DNA of 64,000 nt from Prochlorococcus sp. AG-347-B23. Its GTDB lineage: Bacteria; Cyanobacteriota; Cyanobacteriia; PCC-6307; Cyanobiaceae. Below, one piece after another: positions 22,003 through 30,514 of this stretch. The stretch lies in the NCBI GenBank assembly GCA_003281715.1, contig QCBE01000005.1, forward strand, positions 1 through 64,000, in the 5' to 3' direction. Made by a program: the position numbers and the translations under genes. The stretch's first letter is position 1. Every line of letters begins with the position of its first letter. Under the pieces are notes generated by a model that was given only the letters and a program-made list of their open reading frames with translations, was not told the origin of the DNA and searched no databases.

Positions 22003-22640
22003 TTAAAACAAACTCATTTGATCAGTAGATTTTTTATTAACTTTTTCAACTAGCCATCCATCAGTCGACCAATTCATCATAATTGGAACTAACCTTTTTA
22101 GTTCATCAGAATCTTTCACCTGCGCTGTCCATAGTTCTTCGTATCCATTAGGAACAACAACTGGCATGCGGTGATGTAAAGGTTTCACTAATTCATTCGG
22201 TTTGGTTGTCAAAATACAGCAACTCTCAAGTTCTGCTCCATCTGGGGAGTTCCACTTACTCCAAATTCCTCCCAACCAAAAAGTCTCATAATTATCTTTT
22301 CGAAAAAGATATTTTTTTTCAAAAAAACCACTTGCAGGTATCAGGCACCTTTTATGTTTCCAACTTCCACTAAATATTTTTTTTCTTTTACGGTTTCTGA
22401 TCTTGCATTAAATGGTCTTGGTCTCTCTTTATCAAACGGGACTTTCGCCCAAGGGGAAATAAAGCCCCATGTCATAAAAGTAGTTTTAATTTTTCCTTCG
22501 TTTTTAATTACAAGCACAGGATCATTAGGTCTTATTAGATTTTGAGTCATGTATTTAGAATCAAGTCCTCTTGGATAGTCTTGTTTCAAAACCTTTGGCA
22601 ACTTCTCAAATTTAGTTTTCAGCTCAAATCTTCCGCACAT
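22003..22640 (-). pseudogene. SRAP (HMCES/YedK) gene with frameshift at an A8 run
   Basis: The two ORFs 22341-22640 and 22003-22275 are halves of one SRAP protein (~210 aa). N-terminal half: MCGRF (catalytic Cys2) and FNARSET. After one inserted A in the T8/A8 tract (22377-22384), the second frame reads WKHKRCLIPASGFFE, then HHRMPVVVP. All key residues survive. SRAP proteins crosslink to abasic sites in single-stranded DNA. It may be a recent pseudogene, a sequencing error or a slippage-corrected gene. Confidence 0.75.
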
Positions 22641-22830
22641 TGATTTTTAAAAACTTTTTAAAACTGACTTAAAAACAGCACATTTTCCATATTTTAAATC
22701 TACTTTAAGTTTTCTCAAATAAAAAAATAATTTTTTTGATCGTAGAAAGTCTTCATCTAAATAATTAAAAGAAAATATAGTTATTGAAAAAACTACCTCA
22801 AATTTAATTTGAATGCTTCAAACTAAATTT

Positions 22831-22977
22831 ATGGCAGATCCGATTCTCTATTTATCTATGTTACTTGGGCTTGGAGGAGTTTATGTATTAATCACTTCCT
22901 TCCATGATGATGACGATGGTGATGATGATGGAGAAAAATTTATATATAGTTTTGAACAGACTAATTTAGCAAGATAA
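22831..22977 (+). CDS. 48-aa single-span protein with acidic stretch
   Basis: MADPILYLSMLLGLGGVYVL is followed by an Asp-rich run (DDDDGDDDGE) and a short tail. One membrane helix. Too short for the track. Function unknown; the Asp run could bind cations. Confidence 0.5.
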   Translation: MADPILYLSMLLGLGGVYVLITSFHDDDDGDDDGEKFIYSFEQTNLAR

Positions 22978-23224
22978 TTTATATGTTTATTAATAAATAG
23001 TTTTTAGATGAACTTGCTTACAAATATAGGTCTTTAGTGAAAATAATTTTATAGAAATAAATGAAATATTATTGTCCTTTGTCGTAACAAATAACATTAT
23101 ACTAATTTTTAAATTTGATTGTTGATCCTCTATCCGTATATATTTGTGCCTTAAACCGTACATTTTTATTAGTCGGTTGATAAGCATGCCTAGTTAGAAC
23201 GTATTGGTAACAGAAATAAATTAA

Positions 23225-23410
23225 ATGCCTTCAACACCGATAAAATCTTGTAATAAATATGTTTTGAGTTACAAAGATTCATCAAATAATACACATAAAG
23301 TCGGCTTCTACGCACGTGACGCATACGATTGCCTAATGCTTGCGAGAGAATTCAACTCTTACGTACATGACAATCCAGGATCTGTAATCAGAATCCAAAG
23401 AAAATATTGA
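23225..23410 (+). CDS. Small soluble protein, unknown
   Basis: 61 aa. Contains KYVLSYKDSSNNTHKVGFY and DAYDCLMLAREFNSYV. No recognised family. Followed 11 bp later by a 54-aa ORF on the same strand. Confidence 0.45.
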   Translation: MPSTPIKSCNKYVLSYKDSSNNTHKVGFYARDAYDCLMLAREFNSYVHDNPGSVIRIQRKY

Positions 23411-23421
23411 GAAAGTTAATT

Positions 23422-23586
23422 ATGAATTTAAAAAGATCACCATTCGCAATTCAAGATAAAAATGCAAAAGATCTTGATAATGTAAAAGATTTTCCAACAA
23501 TATCGGATTTAATGAGAGAACAGAAAGTTCCACAATATGTTGGAAATACTGTTCACCATCGAAGAGATTTAGACTCTCTAGGTTAA
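23422..23586 (+). CDS. 54-aa protein, unknown
   Basis: MNLKRSPFAIQDKNAKDLD.. ending HHRRDLDSLG. Soluble, charged. Below the track cutoff. Likely cotranscribed with the 61-aa gene. Confidence 0.45.
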   Translation: MNLKRSPFAIQDKNAKDLDNVKDFPTISDLMREQKVPQYVGNTVHHRRDLDSLG

Positions 23587-23652
23587 TTAAAGAGAATTGT
23601 TATTTTCTTAATTTAAAAATTAATGATCATAATGAATGCCAATTGGCTTCAT

Positions 23653-23820
23653 TCAAAAGATAAAATTTTCTTCCTCAAGTTTTTTTTTAAGCTCTATGGG
23701 CATATATGCTATATCTTTCTTTATTGCATTTATGGCATCTCCATACTTTTCAGGTTCAGCTAAAAGCATTTTTATTAAATTGTATTGACTTTCAATTTCT
23801 TGAGAAGAAAATTTTCCCAT
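23653..23820 (-). CDS. 55-aa helical protein, unknown
   Basis: MGKFSSQEIESQYNLIKMLL..EPEKYGDAINAIKKD..: amphipathic helices, no membrane segment. Its leader resembles those at 4764 and 9805. Confidence 0.45.
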   Translation of the reverse strand: MGKFSSQEIESQYNLIKMLLAEPEKYGDAINAIKKDIAYMPIELKKKLEEENFIF

Positions 23821-23861
23821 AAAAATAGGTACTACTTTTTATTTGAGATCAACGGTCAAAC
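23821..23861 (-). promoter_or_regulatory. Degenerate palindrome leader of the 55-aa gene
   Basis: Minus strand GTTTGACCGTTGATC, an AT-rich spacer, then TATTTTT directly before ATG. A weaker relative of the leader modules in the island. Confidence 0.3.
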
Positions 23862-23878
23862 ACTTAAAAGATTAACTA

Positions 23879-24190
23879 TTAGTTAGAGACCGCTGAAATT
23901 TCTTTATGGACGGAAAGAAATTCTTTATCCGTTAGAACTGGTGTAACTTCAATTTCTACGCCAAAATTATCGACCCAGATACTACTCCATTTCCAAATGT
24001 TCTGATGGTTTGAAGATTCAACTATTGCCCAACCATTAGCTCCCTCAGGATTTACGACTCGATTAAGAACTTTAAACCCATCAAATTCATCACCTTCGCA
24101 TCCTCCTTCCACAAAACCCGCAAAAGCTTCGGCCCCTTGCATATGACTTTCTTGATCTGGGAATTGCCAGTGTACGATGTAAGTTTGCAT
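23879..24190 (-). CDS. DUF3303-like protein
   Basis: 103 aa. MQTYIVHWQFPDQESHMQGA.. FAGFVEGGCEGDEFDGFKVL.. GWAIVESSNHQNIWKWSS.. is the dimeric alpha/beta-barrel-like pattern of DUF3303 proteins (a strand, EGD.F, then GWAIVE). Function unknown in this family. Confidence 0.65.
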   Translation of the reverse strand: MQTYIVHWQFPDQESHMQGAEAFAGFVEGGCEGDEFDGFKVLNRVVNPEGANGWAIVESSNHQNIWKWSSIWVDNFGVEIEVTPVLTDKEFLSVHKEISAVSN

Positions 24191-24527
24191 TAATAAAATT
24201 ATTTTTTTTAATTATTAATTATCGAATTTAAAAATTAAATAGAAAGTCTTTAAACACTAATAAGTTTTAGGCCTAAAAGGCAAAAATAGTGAAAAAAAAA
24301 GACTCTTACGAGCCTAGGTGATGGGGACTCCTATAATGACAAATTAAACAGAAACAAACAACCCCATCAATAGGTCATTTTTAATAATCATTAACACCAT
24401 ATGTAGTGCCAACCTTTTAAAAGGTTGGGTGATAAGGGTTATCCCGCTTTTTGATTAGGGCGAAGCTAAGGCCTTTTTTATGGAAAATTTACTTTAATCA
24501 ATAAAGCCAGATCGAGGATTAAAGTAT
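24191..24527. other. 337-bp intergenic stretch with stacked inverted repeats
   Basis: GATGGGG (24320-24326) pairs with CCCCATC (24362-24368). CCAACCTTTTAAAAGGTTGG (24409-24428) is a perfect 20-bp palindrome. GGGTTATCCC and then GGCGAAGCTAAGGCC with TTTTTT near 24475 look like a plus-strand terminator. No ORF. May encode a small RNA ending near 24480. Confidence 0.4.
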
Positions 24528-24728
24528 TTGAACCTTTTGAAGATAGTGCTTAAAAACTCTTCTACGATTAATGCAATTTTAATCTCTTATGGTTGTGTTT
24601 TTAAGCGATCCAGTAATACAGTTATAAGAGTCTCTAGGGTTGAATCTATCGAAGAAGCGATAAAAGAATATAAAAAACTATTAGAGGAAGGGTGGGGAAA
24701 ACTTATAGATTCAATAATTTTTTTTTAA
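24528..24728 (+). CDS. Small protein, unknown
   Basis: 66 aa with a TTG start. Hydrophobic first half, then SIEEAIKEYKKLLEEGWGKL, a helix-GW ending like that of DUF1651-type proteins. Uncertain. Confidence 0.35.
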   Translation: MNLLKIVLKNSSTINAILISYGCVFKRSSNTVIRVSRVESIEEAIKEYKKLLEEGWGKLIDSIIFF

Positions 24729-24810
24729 AAATTGTGATTAGGTACTTTACCTAAAATTTGACATTATTAAAAATTAATTGCTAGATAAGCTTCAGAATAG
24801 AAGATTGAAC

Positions 24811-24978
24811 ATGAAAAAAGACATTTATTCAGATATTAAAGATTCAGATGCTTTGGAAAGTTTTTTTGAATGTATTACTTCTTTTAGCATCAATAGTGAA
24901 GGAGTAGATTGCACAACAGCATGTTATCTAAAACATTTAGAACCAAACAATATCGAATACCCTTTAAAATTTTCATAA
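24811..24978 (+). CDS. 55-aa protein, unknown
   Basis: ATG at 24811 preferred to the TTG at 24778. MKKDIYSDIKDSDALESFFECITSF.. with three cysteines (FFECI, DCTTAC). Soluble. Unknown. Confidence 0.45.
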   Translation: MKKDIYSDIKDSDALESFFECITSFSINSEGVDCTTACYLKHLEPNNIEYPLKFS

Positions 24979-25011
24979 GCGAAGCTTATTTATGATTATT
25001 ATTTTTTATTG

Positions 25012-25125
25012 ATGTTATTTCCTCCTCCTCAAGTTATTTTTGGACTATTGCTTTTATCTACAGCAGTAGTTCTCATTTGGGATATTAGATACAATCCTTT
25101 TGGAGAAGACGAAGACGGAATTTAA
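25012..25125 (+). CDS. 37-aa single-span protein
   Basis: MLFPPPQVIFGLLLLSTAVVL.. followed by WDIRYNPFGEDEDGI. Small thylakoid-protein-like layout, no specific match. Confidence 0.45.
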   Translation: MLFPPPQVIFGLLLLSTAVVLIWDIRYNPFGEDEDGI

Positions 25126-25128
25126 TCT

Positions 25129-25245
25129 TCAACTAGGAAGCTGATTTGTAGGTGGTGCGTGAAATTGCCTTTTCTTTCTTTTGAGTCTTTTGTAAGCGAC
25201 TAAAGAGCCTAATAATAACAATGTAATAGCTATTGAGTTAATCAT
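25129..25245 (-). CDS. 38-aa single-span protein
   Basis: MINSIAITLLLLGSLVAY followed by a strongly basic KRLKRKKRQF and a polar tail. Convergent with the 37-aa gene. Unknown. Between this gene and 25428 only a 24-aa TTG ORF is visible. Confidence 0.4.
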   Translation of the reverse strand: MINSIAITLLLLGSLVAYKRLKRKKRQFHAPPTNQLPS

Positions 25246-25427
25246 ATAAGGTAGTTTTATATATATGAAAACAAATATGTTATAAATATCAATGATTAAA
25301 GTTATTTATTCAAAAAGTTACTGATTATGGACTAATTTTTATATTAAGCTTTGACATTAGGTACCCAAAACAACCAAGAGAAACTGCTAATCCAACCAAA
25401 ATTAATTTCTATAGCAATAAGAATAAA

Positions 25428-25532
25428 TCACTTTTTCTTATTTCTCATTTGATATTGCAGAACAGCTTTTAGGTGTTGTACTTCTTTTTCTAAAGTCTCA
25501 ATTCTTTTTTCTAGTTCTTCATTAGTTGCCAT
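25428..25532 (-). CDS. 34-aa coiled-coil peptide
   Basis: MATNEELEKRIETLEKEVQHLKAV.. a short heptad-repeat coiled coil with a basic end. Unknown. Confidence 0.45.
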   Translation of the reverse strand: MATNEELEKRIETLEKEVQHLKAVLQYQMRNKKK

Positions 25533-25677
25533 ATTTTTTGGAGATAAATTCCTTGATATTTATACTATTAAAAAAGTGATTTGTTACCCATTGCAGACGT
25601 CAAATAAGTATTAGAGCCTATTGATCTGCATAATTTATCTAGATAAATTATGCAGAGTATAAATTTAAGGGGAATTT

Positions 25678-25821
25678 ATGAGTGGAGATTATGAGACACT
25701 AGAAATCAATCAACCTAAAATTGCATATTTTCATAAAAGATTCGAAAATAATACAGAATGGTTGGATGAATTAATCAATCAAATTGAAAATATGAAAAAC
25801 AATATATCCAAATCTGCTTAA
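25678..25821 (+). CDS. 47-aa helical protein, first of a five-gene overlapping set
   Basis: MSGDYETLEINQPKIAYFHK.. ELINQIENMKNNISK. Its stop overlaps the next ATG (TAATG). AAGGGGAA precedes the ATG. Unknown. Confidence 0.5.
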   Translation: MSGDYETLEINQPKIAYFHKRFENNTEWLDELINQIENMKNNISKSA

Positions 25822-25937
25822 TGACAGAAAAAGAGTTGAAGGAATTAGAGGAATTTGCAAAAGAAAATGGATACAATGACGAGTTAAAAGATATATATTT
25901 AAGGGAAGTTATTGACAGAAATAAAGAATACGAATGA
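25821..25937 (+). CDS. 38-aa acidic helical protein
   Basis: MTEKELKELEEFAKENGYND.. overlaps the upstream gene by one base and the downstream gene by four (ATGA). Translational coupling supports a real gene. Unknown. Confidence 0.5.
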   Translation: MTEKELKELEEFAKENGYNDELKDIYLREVIDRNKEYE

Positions 25938-26164
25938 GATCAAATTTTCGACCAAATATTCGACTAGCTACAAACATTCTTTTAGTTATTGGTACTTTTG
26001 CTATTGCTTTAAAGATTGCTCCAATAGCAGTGGTATATCAGGAAAAAACTTTATGTATTAAATATTTAAAACATCAAATAGATCGAGAAAAACTTATCAA
26101 AAGACTAAAAATAGTTAAACAAGCAAATCCATCTAGTATTTGTGAATCTATCCTTAAAAGTTAA
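25934..26164 (+). CDS. Single-span membrane protein, unknown
   Basis: 76 aa. Membrane helix LATNILLVIGTFAIALKIAP, then a basic region with two cysteines (LCIKYL, SSICESI). Third gene of the 25678-26649 set. Confidence 0.5.
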   Translation: MRSNFRPNIRLATNILLVIGTFAIALKIAPIAVVYQEKTLCIKYLKHQIDREKLIKRLKIVKQANPSSICESILKS

Positions 26165-26166
26165 AA

Positions 26167-26388
26167 ATGCGAATTATTCTTAGAAATTTTAAATTTTTTA
26201 TTTTTTTATTTTTCTTATATCTAAATTTCAATAATTATTCTCTTGCACATATGAGGGGTACATTCCTTTCTGAAGAGGATGCTGAAAAAAGATCTTTAGA
26301 ACTTGGTTGCGCAGGAATACATAAGAACAAGGACAAATGGATGCCATGCAAAAACGAAAAACAATTACATATTTATTTGAGGAAATAG
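26167..26388 (+). CDS. DUF3721-like exported protein
   Basis: 73 aa. Signal peptide (FFIFLFFLYLNFNNYSLAH), then the DUF3721-like core MRGTFLSEEDAEKRSLELGC with AGIHKNKDKWMPC. Two cysteines may form a disulfide. Two bp after the previous gene. Confidence 0.65.
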   Translation: MRIILRNFKFFIFLFFLYLNFNNYSLAHMRGTFLSEEDAEKRSLELGCAGIHKNKDKWMPCKNEKQLHIYLRK

Positions 26389-26649
26389 ATGGAAAGATTA
26401 AAAACCAACAAAAGAAAAATTCACAGGAAAATAACCGCAATTTCAGCAATCCCCTTACTAATTACTATTGTATCTGGGACTATTTATAGTATTCTTCAAC
26501 CATTAGGAGTAGATGCTTTTTGGTTAATAAAATGGCATACGGGTAATTTTGGCATTATTAATTTACAACCTTTTTACTCGATATTTCTTGGTATAGCTTC
26601 AATAATCTCAATAATATCTGGCATTAAAATATTACGAGAAAAACCTTAG
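26389..26649 (+). CDS. Two-span membrane protein, PepSY-TM-like
   Basis: 86 aa. KIHRKITAISAIPLLITIVSG and FYSIFLGIASIISIISG helices with a WHTG motif between them, reminiscent of PepSY-associated membrane proteins with conserved His. The ATG directly follows the stop of the DUF3721-like gene. Exact role unknown. Confidence 0.5.
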   Translation: MERLKTNKRKIHRKITAISAIPLLITIVSGTIYSILQPLGVDAFWLIKWHTGNFGIINLQPFYSIFLGIASIISIISGIKILREKP

Positions 26650-26677
26650 ATACATTCTAAGCCAAGCTAAAATCTAA

Positions 26678-26878
26678 CTAATTAATACTATTTGCTCCCC
26701 CACTTACTAAGAAAATTATCGCTCCTAGGGCCATTGTTGCTACACCCATATAAGGGTATTTCTTAATTCTTGATTTGGCAATTGGAAGCCATGAAAGGTA
26801 TCTATCAGATTTATTCAATTCAATTTTTTTTTGTCTAGGTGGCAATCCTAATTCTTCTCTTCTTTTAGCTTCACCCAT
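26678..26878 (-). CDS. DUF2839 family membrane protein, copy 1
   Basis: 66 aa from the ATG at 26878, which gives the conserved start MGEAKRREELGLPPR. One C-terminal membrane helix (GVATMALGAIIFLVSGG). Cyanobacterial family of unknown function. A paralogue lies at 29080. Confidence 0.75.
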   Translation of the reverse strand: MGEAKRREELGLPPRQKKIELNKSDRYLSWLPIAKSRIKKYPYMGVATMALGAIIFLVSGGANSIN

Positions 26879-26981
26879 GATCATAAATTTATCTATATAC
26901 AAATATTAAAAATTATGTTCCACACCTGCAAGTTAATTTTATAAGAAAATATTTCCTTCTATAGAAGAAATTATTTAAAAT

Positions 26982-27128
26982 TTATTTGGCCTTCTTTAAA
27001 TATAGATTCTTTGTATTTGCCTGATCTGATGTAAATAACAAAATTAATATAGTTCCAACTAAAAATGAAAAAATCATAGTTAAACCAACAACTTCAACCA
27101 TCTCACTAGGCAGATAATTTAGAAACAT
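26982..27128 (-). CDS. 48-aa single-span protein
   Basis: MFLNYLPSEMVEVVGLTMIF.. one membrane helix, then a basic tail (KNLYLKKAK). Below the track cutoff. Unknown. Confidence 0.45.
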   Translation of the reverse strand: MFLNYLPSEMVEVVGLTMIFSFLVGTILILLFTSDQANTKNLYLKKAK

Positions 27129-27282
27129 AATCAATAGCTCTCTTATTTTAAATTTAGCAATTGTATTTTTTATGTAAAGTAAGTATTCCTCCTTAAATTT
27201 CGAAAAGAACCTTCCAAGACTTTATAATCTTTATTTATTTTAATTTGCGGGATAAATCTAGTTCTAGCAGATCACGATTTTC

Positions 27283-27573
27283 TTACTTAGCTATTCCTAT
27301 TTTCTTAAGCAATTTCAGGTAAGGCAAGGCCCAATTACCAAAAGTAAAAGAAATTGTCGTATTTTTTGTGGCTGGCAATAATTTTTTAGAACGTATAGAG
27401 GCTATTTTAGAAAGTTTCTTGATAGTCTCTGCTTCTAGATTATCCATGTACAAATTTTTTTGAACACCTCGATTTTTCTTCTGTGGTAAAAAATTTTCTA
27501 TAAACCATAAAACTTGATCTAAATTTGATTTATTTGGTGAGGTTTTAATTTGTTTATATTTGTTTTTAAGCAT
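27283..27573 (-). CDS. Small basic protein, unknown
   Basis: 96 aa, Lys-rich N-terminus, central helix AETIKKLSKIASIRSKKLL. No recognised family. Confidence 0.4.
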   Translation of the reverse strand: MLKNKYKQIKTSPNKSNLDQVLWFIENFLPQKKNRGVQKNLYMDNLEAETIKKLSKIASIRSKKLLPATKNTTISFTFGNWALPYLKLLKKIGIAK

Positions 27574-27710
27574 ATTTATTTATCTCTTAATTACTGTATT
27601 AAATTTGCCATTTATATAATTTAAATCAATAGTAAAAGCATCAAAATTATATTCTTTTTAATAATCGATTATTGAAAAAAATAAATTAATAATTACATCG
27701 TTTTTTAAAA

Positions 27711-27735
27711 AAAAGAGGGATTTAAACCCCTCTTA
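27711..27735 (-). terminator. Terminator of the 27933-27763 gene
   Basis: Minus strand GAGGGGTTTAAATCCCTC followed by eight T; strong stem, short loop. Confidence 0.7.
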
Positions 27736-27762
27736 ATTGATCATTTAGTTTCAAAAAAGAAT

Positions 27763-27933
27763 TTAATTTTTTGAGTCTTTCAATTTTATTTCTTTTTGTG
27801 TTTTACGGATTCTCTCTTCAAAAACTGATCTCCTGTATGGAGTAACTTCTCCACTTTTAGTTGCCAAAAGTTGGGCTTCATATAGCCTGTTAGCTCTTTT
27901 GATTTTTTCTCTTATTTGTAAGAGGTTATTCAT
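27763..27933 (-). CDS. 56-aa basic helical protein
   Basis: MNNLLQIREKIKRANRLYEA.. then RRSVFEERIRKTQKEIK. Charged helices, no membrane segment, followed by a clear terminator. Unknown. Confidence 0.5.
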   Translation of the reverse strand: MNNLLQIREKIKRANRLYEAQLLATKSGEVTPYRRSVFEERIRKTQKEIKLKDSKN

Positions 27934-28121
27934 TGTTTTTTGCAGTTAATGAGAATCCCGTTCCCTACTCCCATTTCATGCGTCCAGAGATATAAACTTG
28001 GATGAACGTTAATGAACGATAACATCCTTAAAAAAATTCCGCGAGAGTAATTTTTACTAATTTTTCTCAAAAAAATAAATATTGAATAAATAGTATAAAT
28101 AAGCTTTTAATAATACGAAAA

Positions 28122-28397
28122 TTAGGACAAGAAAATTGTTTGCGACCCATCATTATTATCCTGAATCGCTATTTTTTTATTTGGGAAAATATCTAATAAT
28201 ATTCTTTTCAAATTTGAACTATCTGAAGGAATTATATTACTCATATTTTTTGAATTAATTTTCCAATTTTCATCTACAAATAGTTCTTTATCATCACCTT
28301 TTTTATTCTCCAGTGATGTCTTATTTAGAATCTTAAGTAACAGTTCTGAATCATAATCTTTAGATTCTTCAGGGATCTCTTTAAAATTCTCAATCAT
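28122..28397 (-). CDS. Acidic soluble protein, unknown
   Basis: 91 aa. Acidic N-terminal half (EIPEESKDYDSELLLKIL), C-terminus IAIQDNNDGSQTIFLS. No recognised family. Confidence 0.45.
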   Translation of the reverse strand: MIENFKEIPEESKDYDSELLLKILNKTSLENKKGDDKELFVDENWKINSKNMSNIIPSDSSNLKRILLDIFPNKKIAIQDNNDGSQTIFLS

Positions 28398-28622
28398 TAT
28401 TTAGAAATCTAATGTTTCTAAATCTTGCATGAGAAATTTGAAGAATACAAGGTATTAATTACCTAAAAATTTCTATGAAGATAAAAAATACGAATGCAAT
28501 TAAAATAATTTTCTTTAGAAAATTTAATTCCAAAATAGCTAAAGAATGATATTTAAAAAGATTAATTAATCATTTACACTATTTATTTTCTTGTTAGGTT
28601 GCAATCAAGGGATTCAGAAAAG

Positions 28623-28754
28623 ATGCCAAGAGTAATTAACAAAAAAATTAGACTTTTAAGATGGTTAAACTCAGGCATGATACTACCATTTATCATTATG
28701 GCTGCATCATCATCAATAATTCTTTATGGTTTTTTATTTATCCTTATAAAATAG
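28623..28754 (+). CDS. 43-aa single-span protein
   Basis: MPRVINKKIRLLRWLNSGMI followed by a hydrophobic helix to the C-terminus. Basic inside, positive-inside topology. Unknown. Confidence 0.45.
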   Translation: MPRVINKKIRLLRWLNSGMILPFIIMAASSSIILYGFLFILIK

Positions 28755-28763
28755 CTTTCTTAC

Positions 28764-28898
28764 TTAAGCAGCTAAGTTTTCCTCAGATTCAGAGATAATC
28801 ATTGCAGCTTTTTTTAATAAACTAACTACTTCTTTTCTTCCTACTGCATTATCAGCTTGACGCATTATTTCAGCATATTTTTTATTTATTTTTTTCAT
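28764..28898 (-). CDS. 44-aa helical protein, paralogue of the 36283 gene
   Basis: MKKINKKYAEIMRQADNAVG then RKEVVSLLKKAA. The pattern KKYA.(I/L)..QA.N..GRKE..SL(L/I)K.A is shared with the 45-aa protein at 36283. Unknown family of micro-proteins. Confidence 0.55.
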   Translation of the reverse strand: MKKINKKYAEIMRQADNAVGRKEVVSLLKKAAMIISESEENLAA

Positions 28899-29079
28899 AA
28901 ATAGTTTTAAATTAATCTAAAATTACAACACCATATGATGGTGTCAATTGTAAATAATTATCATATATTATTTCTTTAATTATTTTTGCACAATAAAAAT
29001 TGCTCATTTATTATCTTTCAAGTTTTTTTAATTGATGATGCCAAAAAATAATAAATATCAAAATTAATAATCCTTTTAA

Positions 29080-29295
29080 TTAAGCAATATTGAAGGATTT
29101 GAAAACATAAAATAAACCTCCGATTAGAATCAATATTGCAGCTCCATAAAAAAGAAAAGGGATAATTGGATATTTATACAATGTAGACCTTACTTTTACT
29201 TGTATGGCTTTTTTATCAAGTTGAGGCAACTTTATATCTTCAGTTTTTTCTCTAGGCGGAATACCTAAGTTTTTTCTTCTCTTTGCCTCTCCCAT
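29080..29295 (-). CDS. DUF2839 family membrane protein, copy 2
   Basis: 71 aa from the ATG at 29295: MGEAKRRKNLGIPPRE, then one membrane helix (PFLFYGAAILILIGGLFYVF). Paralogue of 26678. Begins 2 bp after the stop of the upstream 76-aa gene. Confidence 0.75.
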   Translation of the reverse strand: MGEAKRRKNLGIPPREKTEDIKLPQLDKKAIQVKVRSTLYKYPIIPFLFYGAAILILIGGLFYVFKSFNIA

Positions 29296-29297
29296 AA

Positions 29298-29528
29298 TTA
29301 ATACTGAGTTATTCCGATACATTTTAAATAATTGTTATCAGCTAAATCTAAAATTTGATTCCATTCTTCATGAGATGTTTCCAAATTAATTTTAAAATCT
29401 TTTTCAAATTTAAGAATACATCTTTTTTCTATATTTTCTAAAGAATTATAATTTCTTAAAAAAGAAACGCTCAAATACGATAATGATGAAAAAACTATAA
29501 TTATTTTAGCAATTCTACAATTATTCAT
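29298..29528 (-). CDS. Membrane-anchored or exported small protein
   Basis: 76 aa. N-terminal hydrophobic segment (IAKIIIVFSSLSYLSVSF), then a polar region with two cysteines (RCILKF, KCIGI). Upstream partner of the second DUF2839 gene. Confidence 0.5.
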   Translation of the reverse strand: MNNCRIAKIIIVFSSLSYLSVSFLRNYNSLENIEKRCILKFEKDFKINLETSHEEWNQILDLADNNYLKCIGITQY

Positions 29529-29610
29529 ATCTTAGATGATATTGCATTATATATAAATAAGGTACTTGTTGGTTTTATAATTAATTTAATCTATTAAAAA
29601 CAATTATCAA

Positions 29611-29808
29611 ATGATAAATTCGGTGAATTTTAACCATTTGCCTATTCAGGATTTGGTTGTTTCAGGGTTAATAATCTTTATAATGTCGACGATTATTGCC
29701 AATATTTATGACCCATTATTAGGAATAACTTATGCATTTGGTAATATACTTACTCTTACTTTTTTGAGCTGGTTATACAAAGAGACTTGGATTGATCCAA
29801 GGAAATAA
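29611..29808 (+). CDS. Two-span membrane protein, unknown
   Basis: 65 aa. Helices LVVSGLIIFIMSTIIANIY and GITYAFGNILTLTFLSWLY. Compact conserved-looking protein with no known family. Confidence 0.5.
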   Translation: MINSVNFNHLPIQDLVVSGLIIFIMSTIIANIYDPLLGITYAFGNILTLTFLSWLYKETWIDPRK

Positions 29809-29836
29809 ATCTAATTAATACAAAAGATAAAAAAAA

Positions 29837-29950
29837 CTACTTCTGTATTTTTAATTTTGAAGAATACTTTAAATTCACAATGTAAGTTGCAACAAGAGAA
29901 AGTATCAAAAAAAATAATAAGCTTTCCAAGGTAGATTGGGGCATAACCAT
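29837..29950 (-). CDS. 37-aa single-span protein
   Basis: MVMPQSTLESLLFFLILSLV.. followed by a basic tail. Unknown. Confidence 0.4.
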   Translation of the reverse strand: MVMPQSTLESLLFFLILSLVATYIVNLKYSSKLKIQK

Positions 29951-30077
29951 GAGTAGTACTAAAAATGATATATCTTTAAAGAAACGAATTCTGAAAAAAA
30001 ATCAACCCTTTCATTATTTTTTTTCTCAAACTTATAAATTTAATTATCTTGTAAAAACTCTGAGATTTAGAATGATT

Positions 30078-30434
30078 TTAATTTGAAAAATATTTTTCTG
30101 CCCTCCTAAAGGCTTTTATTGCTCCTTTATAATCAAGACTTTTTAATTTTTCCTTACTTTTTTGTTCCAGCATTTTTACTATTTTATTTCTCTTTATTTC
30201 ATCAATTTTCAGCTTATGATCGAATATAAGATCAAATTTTGAGGAATACAATCTTGATAATTCTTCTCTATATTTTTCAATAATTTTTTCATCACAATAT
30301 TTAGATTTCAATATTGCATTAGCCTTCATTTTGTCATCTATTGCCCCTTTAAAATTTCCTAGTTTAAATTTATTTTCACTTGATCTAGTTAGCTTAATAA
30401 TATTTCCCAATATCAATTCATTAGAATCTTTCAT
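30078..30434 (-). CDS. TPR-like helical protein
   Basis: 118 aa. Two similar units, FKLGNFKGAIDDKMKANAI near residue 23 and LKSLDYKGAIKAFRRAEKYF at the C-terminus, look like single TPR-type helix pairs separated by a basic helical linker. Partner unknown. Confidence 0.5.
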   Translation of the reverse strand: MKDSNELILGNIIKLTRSSENKFKLGNFKGAIDDKMKANAILKSKYCDEKIIEKYREELSRLYSSKFDLIFDHKLKIDEIKRNKIVKMLEQKSKEKLKSLDYKGAIKAFRRAEKYFSN

Positions 30435-30514
30435 TTATTTATCTGACCCTAGGTAAATACTATCAGAATAAAGAAAAAAACAACTTATTTTTTAATACTC
30501 AAATAATTAAATAA

